This document shows, piece after piece, positions 46,271 to 57,300 of a stretch of 64,000 bases of DNA (position 1 is the first letter of the stretch; each line of letters opens with the position of its first letter). The stretch is taken from positions 62,001 through 126,000 of the forward strand of contig CAJNDS010002190.1 in the NCBI GenBank assembly GCA_905221605.1, in the 5' to 3' direction. The notes beneath the pieces were generated by a model that saw only the letters and a program-made list of their open reading frames with translations, searched no databases and was not told the origin of the DNA. Source of the DNA: Symbiodinium natans. Its lineage: Eukaryota > Sar > Dinophyceae > Suessiales > Symbiodiniaceae. Made by a program: the position numbers and the translations under genes.

Positions 46271-47811
46271 AGGGCCTGTGATGGTCTGGTGCTTTGGGTA
46301 CAGGATTTAGGGTTCATGGTTCAGAGTTCATGGTTCAGGATTTAGGGTTTCGGGTTTAGGGTTTGGGGCTTAGGGTTTAGGGTTTAGGGCTTAGGGAACC
46401 CTAAACCCTAAACCCTAAACCCTAAACCCTAAACCCCAAACCCTAAACCCTAAAAGGCTTTCGGGCGCATGCGGCTCGGGTCTGCTGCTCGCGTCCTCAT
46501 CGTCATGGCGCATCCGTGCCCGGACGTGCAGTCGGGGTATTCCGCGCCCCTAGTCGCAGTAGGATGTGGGTGGCTAAACCAGAGGGTTTAGGGTTTAGGG
46601 TTTAGGGTTTAGGGTTTAGGGTTTAGGGTTTAGTCGGGGTCCCGTATAGAAACGATTGAAAAGAGAACCCGGTGGTAAGAAAAGGACCATCAAAGGATCC
46701 CTAAACTCAGAAGAGTCCCCATGTAGGGAGGGCCGCTTCTAGATATTTGTGTATACGAGAAGCCCTTAAAGATTCCAATAAAGGCTCAAAAACGGACCAT
46801 CAAGAGTGGACCTTAGTACAACTCCCCATGGAGCCACAAAGAAGTCTAGGGTATTGGGGCGTCTTCCGAGGTGGTTACAAGCAGGGGTTGTAGCCGAGGA
46901 GCAGAGTTTCCGGGCGCTTTCCCTTTCTAATTAACCTTTCTGGAATCCTTTGGCCTAAGCCATCGGAGGAGGTCCTCTTCATTCGCTAAAGTACTATGGG
47001 GCATCCCTGAAACATGAATGAAGTCTTCCGACTCTCCACAACCCAACAACCCCGGGCCCTAAAGTCCTTAACGTCTAAACCGCACAGGGGTCAGAAGTTT
47101 CGAAGGTCAAGTGGTTTAAAAGCCTCTGGGTTGTTCGGGTGTTAGACGTTGAGAGTCCACAGGAACAAGGTTCAAACCCTAAACCCTAAAACCGAAACCC
47201 TAAACCCTAAACCCTAAACCCTAAACCCTATAACCCCAAACCCAAGAGCAGAATAACCCGGTCGGTAAAGAATTTCGCTTGCGAAGCGCTTCAGGAGGCC
47301 TCCGGCTGCCTGGAAGCGGGGTTTTTCGGGTTTAGGGGTCTTAGGGGATGAGGTTTTTTTTTTTTTTTTTGCGGTTTAGGGGATTAGGTTTTTCCGTGGT
47401 TTAGGGTTTAGGGCTACAGGGGTTTAGGGTTTAGGGTTTTTTAGGGTTTAGGATTTAGGGCTACAGGGGTTTTAGCGTTTAGGGTTCAGGGCTACAGGGG
47501 TTTAGAGCAACAGGGGTTTAGGGGTTTAGGGTTATAGGGGTTAGGTTTTAGGGCTGCAAGGGTTTAGGGGTTTCGGGTTGTAGGGGTTTAGGGTCTAGGG
47601 CTACAGGGGTTTCGGGTGTAGGGGGTTAGGTTAGGGGTTTGGGGTTTAGGGTTCCAGGGTGTAGGGGTTAGGGTTCTAGGGTTTAAGCTTTATAGGGATA
47701 TAGGAGGATGGGGTTATGGGGTGTTGCGGTTACTACGGGGTTATAGGGCAATAGAGTTTACTGGTAGGGCTTCGGGTTTAGGTTTAGGGTTTAGGGCTTA
47801 GGGTATTTAAG

Positions 47812-47891
47812 GTTGTTCCCCCTTAAACTAACAATCCTTAATAGGGATTATAGTATCCCTGATTGTAATCCCCATTAAGGACTGTTTGTAT
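47812..47891. mobile_element. Foldback element family C
   Basis: GTTCCCCCTTAAACTAACAA at the left and CTGTTTGTATAAGGGGATC at the right. Confidence 0.85.
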
Positions 47892-47999
47892 AAGGGGATC
47901 ATCCGAAAATTGTAGGGATCTTTTGCCTGGTTTACCCAGGCGATCATAGAGCCTAGATATTTAGCTTGCGTTGTGGTCGGGCCTCTGGAGCCATCCGAA

Positions 48000-48135
48000 C
48001 CGTAAAAAACACAGCATTATCATGCTTGTGGTATTATAGTAGTATATAGTACTATAAACAGAACAAACTGAACAAATATCATATTCCTATACAATACACT
48101 TACATAATTGTAGAGTTACAATGAGATACTTGTCC
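48000..48135. other. AT-rich patch
   Basis: Composition drops sharply to AT-rich DNA with TATTATAGTAGTATATAGTA. A second patch at 55195-55345 shares the TATAGTAGT..AGTACTAT motif, suggesting a common element; no gene is seen in either. Confidence 0.5.
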
Positions 48136-48321
48136 GGCTGTCTGGGATCTCGCAAGAGCTCTCCCCCCCCCCCAAAAAAAATGGATTTTAGAAGGTCACC
48201 CTGACCCAGGACAAGAGCCCGAAAAAAAGTGAAGATCCGACGCCCGAAGCCCAAATCCCTGAACCCGAAAGCCTAAACCCGAAAACCCTAAACCCTGCCG
48301 GCCTACGTCGCATCTCTTGCA

Positions 48322-51300
48322 TCAGTTCCTGCCGGTGTTTGTGGGGATTCTCTGCTTCAGGGCCAGCTTTTGCAAGCCTGCAGAGGAGTCATGGGGTTCG
48401 AGGAGGGAGTTTAGGGTTTAGGGTTTAGGGTTTAGGGTTTTAGGCTTAGGGTTTAGGACTTTGGCTTCTGAAAGTTGGGTTTGGGGCTCTTGGGGGATTT
48501 TGGAGGCAGTTTGGGTCTTCGAGCTCAATGAGGGTTGGGGTCAAGGAGGGGTTTGGTGTTTAGGGTTTAGAGTCTAGAGTTTAGGTTTTTTTAAAGTAAC
48601 ATTTTGCTTATTTATTTGTTTTCTTTCTTTTTTGTTGGGGGGGGGGGGGGGGGGGGGGGGGGGGTAGGTAGCAGCTGAGGAGCGCGCAGATCTGACTTCC
48701 GCGAGGCATAGGCATCCCAAAGTCAACCCGTACTAAAACCCCAAACTGCCGAAAGCAACCTTACGAAACCCCAAACCCTAAACTCTAAACCCTAGCCCTA
48801 AACCTAAAAAAACCTAAACCCTAAAAACCCTAAACCCTGAACCCTAAACCCTAGCCCTAAAGCCTAAACCCTAAACCCTAGCCCTAAACCCTGAAAGCAC
48901 TTCGGGATCCGGGGCCCCAGGGCAGGGCTTCATAGCTCATAGCTACCATGCACCAAGTGAGGGGTTTCCTAAGAATTGGGGTTTAGGGTTTAGGGTTTAG
49001 GGTTTAGGGTTTAGGGTTTAGGGTTTAGGGTTTAGGGTTAGAGGGGGTGGGGGGGGGTGGGGGGCAAGGGTCAGGATTCTCATGTTTCTTGGGGGTCATG
49101 TTTTTGTACCCCAAACCCTATTACTATACACCCTAAACCCTAAACCTACACCCTTGTATACCCTAAAACCTAAATCCTTTCTAAACGCTGAATCCTACAC
49201 AACCTACATAACATAAACCCTGAACCTAAACCCCAAACCCCAAACCCCAAACCCTAAACCCTAAACCCTAAACCCTAAACCTCCGTCCTCTTGCTTCACT
49301 TGCGGCATCTCGGAGTACTCCTGGAACTCCATGGAAAACTCGCCTTGACCTTCGGAGGGCATCTTACTTTAGGGGCTCTACCTTGGACCCCTAAACCTTA
49401 AACCCTAAACCCTAAACCCTAAACCCTAAACCCTAAACCCTAAACCCTAAACCCTAAACCCTAAACCCTAAACCCTAGCATGGTTTGTTTAGGGTTGGGG
49501 GGGGGGGGGGCCTTTCAAGATCCTAGGGAATATAGAGGGGCCATGTTTCCCTTGAATCTTACATTGGGGCAATGAATCCGCCCGAAGCTCTGCTTGGGGT
49601 TTGGGGTTTAGGGATTTAGGGGTTTAGGGTTTAGGGTTTAAGGTTTAGGGTTTAGGGTTCAGGATTTTAGGTTTAGGGTTTAGGGGTCTAGGGTTTAGGG
49701 TTTGGGGGCTTGGGGCTTGGAGGGCTTCAGGGGTGTACAGGTTTCAGGCCGCAAGGGGTTCAAGGGTTTAAGATTGGGATGTGCCCCCTTATGCTAACAG
49801 CCCTTAATGGGGATTATAGTAATCCCTATTTTTTCAAGGACTGTTAGTATGAGGGGGAACAGCGCAGATATTCAGGGTTTAAGGGTGAAGGGTTGAAGAA
49901 ACCTTGCCAAGCCTCAGAGCTTCTTGGGCTTGTCGTCATGGGAGACTGATTTGGGCGCAAACTTACTTGTTCCTACGAGTCAATGAGGAAGTTCGGTCCT
50001 TTATCGCTTCCAGGCTTGACATAGGAGGATGGAAAGTACCTGATTCCGGAGTTCATACCTACCAAAACCCGGCTAGTTCGACCCGAGATCGGAATCCCAC
50101 TGCCTCGCCCTCTCTCTCACACATTCTCTTGTTTTCCTCCTTGCTTCCTAACAAGTCTATCTGTTGAACCCCTAAACCCTAAACCCTACACCCTAAACCC
50201 TAAACCCTAAACCCTAAACCCTAACCCAAGACAAGTGCCCCTTGAAGGCACTGGCAGCCCGGTCCTCCTTGGTGAAAAGAGCTCGAGCCCGGTCTCTTTG
50301 TCGCACGGCGCACAGAATGATAGACTGAGAGATGCTCCCTTGACGCCGAAGGTGGAGGGTTTAGGGTTTAGGGTTTAGGGTTTAGGGTTTAGGGTTTAGG
50401 TTTTAGGGTTTAGGGTTTAGGGTTTAGGGTTTAGGGTTTAGGGGGATTCGGGTCTAGGGCATGTAGGGTCTAAGCGGAGGGCCCAGGACCCCAAACCCGA
50501 AACCCCAAACTCAAAACCCTAAACCCTACGCACTATAAACCCTGAAGCCCTCAGCCCTAACCCTAAACCCTAAACCCAAAACCCAAAACCCTAAACCCTA
50601 TTGGGCTCATGTTTCGTGACTTGCGCTTCCGTCGGCTCCCATGCGTCCAGGCGACCTTGGGTCACGGAGCGGAGGTCCGAAGCGTAGCCGAACCTCGGGT
50701 TTAGGGTTTAGGGTTTAGGGTTTAGAGTTTAGAGTTTAGAGTTTACGGTTTAGGGTTTAGGGATTCGGGTTTGGGGCTTTAGGTTTGGGATTAGGCCTTA
50801 AAGTTTAGGGTTCAGGTTTTAGGGCTTGGTACCGGAAACCAAGACCCCCAAACCCTAAACCCTAAACCCTAAACCCTAAACCCTAAACCCTAAACCCTAA
50901 ACCCTAAACCCTAAACCCTAAACCCTAAACCCTAAACCCTAAACCCTAAACCCTAAACCCTAAACCCTAAACCCTAAACCCTATGCGCCTGCGCCCCCAA
51001 GCCTTTTGGTTGGAGCCTTGGGTGCAGGGGAAAGGTAGGGAGGGCCTCCCCTGCGTGCCGACGTAAGGTTTAGGGTTTAGGGTTTAGGGTTTAGGGTTTA
51101 GGGTTTAGGGTTTAGGGTTTAGGGTTTAGGGTTTAGGGTTTAGGGTTTAGGGTTTAGGGTTTAGGGTTTAGGGTTTAGGGTTTAGGGATTCGGGTACAAC
51201 CGGAAGAGCACCTTGAAAGCAAATGAAACCCTACCGCCCTGTTGCCCCCATAACTAAACTTCAAGCTCCAAATAACCCGAAACTCTACGCAGCCCAAAGC

Positions 51301-54300
51301 CCTTAAACCGTAAACCCTAAACCCTTTGTAGCCTGAAGCCCTTCTACCCCTAAGTCGTCGTGCAGGCACTGGGGGTCGGGGTCAAACTACCGGGTGCTGT
51401 AGCAGCACGAACATAACGTGTGGGGACTCTACTGTCTAGATCCTACGCCAGAACCCTGTGATATAGTCAGCCGTGGTCCCTAGGAGGGTGGGCCCTGTAG
51501 TTACTAAGCAGAGTTTGCAAACCCCAGATTTGAGTGCAATGCTAGAACTTGGCGTCAAGGGCCTCAGCTTTCAAAACCTAAGCCCTAGCCTAAATCCCCA
51601 AACCTCGGAAAAAAATCTTAGAAAATCTTGTAAGGAGGGTCTATGGTTTAGGGTTTAGGGCTTAGGGTTTAGGGTTTAGAGGTGGGTCCAAGGGAGTCAT
51701 GCCCACACACTCCCTCTAGGGCTCTCTACAGCCTCCCTGAGGGCCTGCGGAACTATACCCTACATCCTAAACCCTGAACCCTAAACCCTAAACCCCAAAC
51801 CCTGAACCCTAAACCCCAAACCCTCAACCCCAAACCCTGATTACTAAACCCCAATAAACCCTAAAGAGCCTACACCCTAAACCCGAAACCCAAACGCCAG
51901 GCACCCAGCATTCGCCGCAGAGGCACCGTGGCCTGTCTTGGGGCTTGGTCTTGAGGTTTAAGCATTTCAGGGTTTAGGGTTCAGGGCTTAGTGTTCAGAG
52001 GCTTTTAGGCTTTAGGCTTCAGGCTTTAGGCTTTAGGATGAATTCGGTTTTCGAGTTTCGGGTTTTGGGGTTTAGGGAAGCTGCCCGGGCTTAGCTGGGC
52101 CTTCAGGGCCTCGGCCTTTCAACCCACAACCAAGTCAACCCTAAACCCTAAACCCTAAACCCTATATAAGCGTTCCTGTGACCCCAAGTGGAGGGCCGAA
52201 ACCCAGTATCCTCATGGCCCGAAGTTTAAGGGCCTCACACCCTCAAGCCCTACAAAGCCTATCCCTAAACCCCAAGCCCTAAGGCCCCAAAGCCCCAAAG
52301 CCCCAAAGCCTCGGCCCCCAAAATCCGACATCGATCTTCTGATGTCTCTATGTAAGAGAGTGGCCTCCACCAGCGTGGTATCTGCGGATACCGCCTGGCA
52401 CTGCAGAGCAAATCCTAAACTCTAAACCCTAAACCCTAGGTCCCTACAGTTTAGGGTTTAGGGTTTACGATTTAGGGTTTAGGGTGAAGCCCACAACCCT
52501 ACACCTGAAACCCCCTAACCTTAGACCCAGGATTTTCACAGTTGGCTACTTTGAGCTTTGATCCTTGGGTTTATGCTTGGGCTTTCGGGTTTGGGGTCTT
52601 AGGGTCTTTGGAAGCTCTTAGTCGGGCCTACTTGAAGGGTTGAAGGTTGAACGACCTGACACACGATCCCGAAAAAACCTTGAGGGCTCATTTTGCGGAA
52701 TCTTGCTTTACGTTTGCCCCTAAACCCTATGCTCTTTCTGCCACGTACGGCCTGCCACAGCTCTTGCTCAGCAGGTGCCACATTCCACGCGGCTACATAA
52801 CCCCTAAACCCTAAACCCTAAACCCTAAACCCTAAACCCTTAACCCTAACGGTTGGGACTGAGAAGTTATCCTTAGGACCCCTAAACCCTAAGCCCTAAA
52901 CCCCAAACCCTAAACACAATCACCACAAGAGAGGAAAAAGGTGACATCCCACAGCTCTACCTGCGCAGCGTGGAGGAAGCTGAGGGTCTGGGACCCGAAG
53001 GCCCTGAAACGCCAAATGGGATGTTCTCTAAATCAGGGCCGCTTAGTATGATTCTATATATTTGGGTTCTTTGGGGTGGGGGAGGTCCCCTAAACCCCGG
53101 GTCCGGGCCTGGGTGGCCTGTATGGAGCCTTCCCGATTGTTGAGCCTGGCTCTCACCGGAAGGAGTCGGGGGACTTTAGGGCCTTTAAGGTTTTGGAACT
53201 TGTGTTTCTTGGGTTTTAGGGTTTGGGGTTTGGGGTTTTGGGGTTTTAGAGTCTGGCTTTTTTGGGGTTTTTTAGGGTTTCAGGGTTTGGGTTTAGAGTT
53301 CAAGGTTTAACCACTTTTGGGATTGTTTGTTTTTCTAGTGTTTTTTTTTTTTTGGGGGGGGGGGGCTTTTGGCGTTTTAGGGCTTTTTGTGTTATTGTTT
53401 TTTTTTGGGGTTGGCTTTTTGGGTTTTTGGTGGTTTAGGGCTTTGGTTGTTTTTTGCTGTTGGGGCGTTTGGGGTTTTAGGGCCTTTGGGTCTTTAGTGC
53501 TTTGGGATTTTGTATGTTTTGCTTTGAGTTTTTGGGGTTTGTAGGGCTTTTGGGGTTTATGGCCTTTGAAACCCTGAACCCTGAACCCTGAACCCTGAAC
53601 CCTGAACCCTGTAGGGACCCGAAATTTCCTGGCTCTCTGCCTACTATTGCTTAAGAACCCAAAAATGTCGGGTCTTCTTAAGCAAATGGTAGCGACTAAG
53701 TACCCGCAAGTCAACCCGGAGCCTTAAAAAAAAAAAAAAAAAAAAAAAACTCAACCCTAAACCCTGAACCCTTAGGGTTTAGGGCTTGAGGTTTAGGGTT
53801 TAGAAGCTAGAGGGTCTAGGGGTGTACAAACTAGGGTTCAGGGGTTTAGGTTTTGGGGTCTAGGGGCTTAGACTTTAGGGGTCAAGTGGTTCAGGGGTTC
53901 AGTGGTTTGGGGGTTTCGAATTTGGGGTTCAGGGTTTAGCGGTTTTGGGTTATCTTATATTCCACAAACCCTCAACCCCAAACCCTGCAAGTAGGGGGCC
54001 GCCTTTCTATTCGAACTGTAGTTAGGGGGGACTATAACCTAAATAGTAAGTGCAACCCTATTTATTACCCATATAACTCTATTTATAACTAGGGGCCCCT
54101 AAACCCTAAACCCTAAACCCTAAACCCTAAACCCTAAACCCTAAACCCTAAACCCTAAACCCTAAACCCTAAGCCTTGAACCAAAGCCTCCAGTTCTTCT
54201 CCCACGTCCCCCCCGAGGCCATGGCGTCTGCATGGTCTGCGCCTGGAACTCCGAGGGGAAGGTGACTTCCACCTTGTCAGGGTTCAGAGGGTTTAGGGTT

Positions 54301-57300
54301 TAGGGTTTAGGGTTTAGGGTTTAGGGTTTCGGATTTAGGGTGCGGAGTGTAGGGTCAACCGGCTTACCTGAAGCTAGCCTCACTCCCCGAAAGCCCCCCA
54401 ACCCTGAACCCAAAGCGCCCATCCACTATGGCCTATATTCGGGCAGACTTAGGGTCCCATTTTTTGGGGGTCCACCTAGAGAATACGGCAACCCTAAACC
54501 CTAAACCCTAAACCCTAAACCCTAACAGCATTCCTCAAGATCCCAAAAAGAAACGCAACACCAGAAGTAACTGAGTAGGTAATGATTTCTTTAGGTGCCC
54601 TATCGAGTTTTTACAAAAGGCTTTATGAAATGGGACAGCCTTTGCTAGGTTGGCCCGGGAACACCTCTGAACAAAAACTCTAGATATGATCCTCTTGAAC
54701 CCACATAAATTCCGTGCCCCCAGGGCCGAATTGGGGTACCAGATATACATGTTACAGCATTCCCTATGGTAGGTATTGAGGGAATCCGGTACCCGAAGCC
54801 CTAAACCCTAAACACCAAAAGGGGGTTTTGGGTTCAGGGTACCGAGAATTCCCTCATTCGAAGACAGGCGGGTACGTAAGATATAGAGGGGTGATATCAA
54901 TTGGGGCCCTGCCTAGGGCTTAGGGGAATTTAGGGTTCTAGGGGCTTGGGGTTTAGGGTATAGGGTCATCGATTTTAGGGGCTTACATGGAAGCCCTTTT
55001 GACTCACTAAGTCTACCTAGTCTTCCCTAGAAGCCCCTTCATAACCCCGATAGCCCAACTTACTAATCCTACTTACTAGGTCAGAAGGGCTTCCTGGCAG
55101 GGTTTAGGATCTAGGGTTCAGGGGTTCAGGGTTTGGGGTTCAAAAGAAGGGTTACGGTGAAAGTTTGAAGGGCTAAGCCCCCTAACCTCACTGCAAATCC
55201 CTGCTAGATCTTTAAGCAATAAAATGCAAAATATGCAACTATCAAAGTATGGATATAAACCATACAATAACAAAGTAGAATATAGTATATACATAGAATC
55301 GAACAGTATAGCACTTTATAGTAGTTTAGTACTATCCCAATCTACGATGTGCCTAAGAACCCCAAACCAACAAACTAATGCAAGAATGTTCGTCCTTCTA
55401 AGGGCAGACTAGGAGTCATTCTCTTGCATCTTCTCATTCTTCTTATGATTCAATTTTTTGTTGGGGGGGGGGGGGTGGGTTCTTAAGCAAACAGCAGTAA
55501 GATAATAATCTTGAGAACTGCACAGCCCATGCCCTGTCCTTCATCATCGGCTCCAAGACCACAGGGTTCGCATCAACTTAGCGGGGGCTCACGGTCGCAA
55601 GGAGGGATGGAGGGGGGGGGGGCTTGGGGTTTAGGGTTTAGGGTTTAGGGTTTAGGGTTTATAAGCTTCGGGTTTATAGCAATTAGGGTTTACGAGCTTA
55701 GGGCTTTGGGATTGCGACAGGGGAGGCTTCGTGGATCTTCTTGGGGTAGTCCAGCGGTTCTGGGGTTGGGACATGCATGTCCAGCAAAGCGACGCCTCTT
55801 CTTTCTCGTTCCTGAGCTGCAGTACTTGGGTGTCTTATAGGGTGTGGAGGCGTCTACCAGATAATCCAGTTCTGCTTCCGGTTGAGCCGCTCGATCCTGG
55901 TGATGTTGTACTCATGCTGTGCAATATCTTGCTCCAATTTGGTGGGGTCGAGGTCGAAAACACGGCAAAAATGATCACTGCTTCCACCGGCTGCCTGGTA
56001 CTTCCGCATCCAGCTGGGAATGGCCGGGTAGATGAGTCTAGTTATGTTTCGCCCGAAGATAGCCTGCAGTCTTCCATAATAGCATCTGGGATCAGAGTTT
56101 GCAAAACCCCAAACCCTAAACCCTAAACCCTAAACCCTAAACCCTAAACCCTAAACCCTAAACCATGGCATCCTCCAGTGCTTGCAGGCTGAGCGCGGCG
56201 AATTCTCGGATGCATCGGGCGCACCCATCATCCACCTGATGTTGTACAGGACGGCCGGTCCAGGACGCTTCTGCACAAGTGTTGCTTTGGCAGTTGGCGG
56301 CCATGAAGAACAGAGCGCCGCGAAAGACTTCTGCTACATTGCGCTGATCCTTCTGCGGCACCGGCAAGGACAGCAGAAGCATTTCAATGTGTAAGCTGCT
56401 GAAGCCCAACTTGGACTTTCTAAGCATGGCGGCCTCCGAACTTTCACAACACCTTTGCCAGCTCGACTCGAAGCTCCGCTTCAGGCTTGAATTCTTGGAG
56501 ACGAAGCCAAAGGGCAACTTGTCACGGCGGGCGGTGCTCTGCATTTCCTTCGCATGCCGATTCCATAGCTTGCAAAGCAACACAACAGCCCTCCACTCCA
56601 GATTGGACTCCTTCTGCTTGCTCTCCAGCTTCTCTTCAATCGCTTGGGGGTTGTTGCGCAACATCGCTTGCTCATGCTCGTCCTACGTAGGGGCCCCCTT
56701 GCTATACGAACTTTAGTAAGGGGAGTTATATCCAAAAGAGTAAGACTGATCACCCCATGTTAGGACCCATAACTCTATCTATAACTAGTGGGCCCCTACT
56801 TGTAGGTTCACAGCAAAACCAAGAGCACCGTGATGGAATGGTCGAAGGCCCTACGACGAAGGCAACGGAACTGGGAGGACAGCAAAGCACGTTGCTATAG
56901 GATAGCAGATGAACTACTCAAGAACCCAAACCCTAAACCCTATACCCGAAACCCTGAACCCTACACCCTAAATCCCAAACCCTTGGCGGTGAGTGTCCCA
57001 AAGCCGGTGCCCCGGCTGGCCGTCGCAGATTTCTGCTGGAACCACATCTACCGGACCCAGGCCCACATGAAGTTCAAAGCCATACCTGAGGTGCGTTTGG
57101 GCCGGCCTAAACCCAAAACCCTAGACAAAAACTAAGTTTCTGGCGGCTATATACTGAGTTATGTAGGGTTTAGGGTCTAGGGCTTATGTCCTCAAAGATT
57201 TAAATGTCAATGGGTCATGCATATAGGGAGAGGGTTGTATAGGGAGTAGAGCCAAAAGGTCTTTCTGCTGGAGTCCCCTTAAACCCTAAACCCAAATAAG

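Larger units (their letters stand above)
45390..48321. other. Repeat-dominated stretch, no confident gene
   Basis: Telomeric arrays and variants (CCCGAAA at 45745-45805), elements D and C, degenerate GGGTTTA with TACAGGGG units (47320-47780) and an AT-rich patch (48000-48135). A block at 47240-47320 is open on both strands (minus FQAAGGLLKRFASEILYRPG) and may be exonic. Confidence 0.5.

Noticed and set aside
55811-56063. PARP catalytic-domain start in the OAS-like gene (NITRIERLNRKQNW)
   Set aside because: Only a loose likeness to the IERIQN..LW segment; no H-Y-E residues are seen, so not called.
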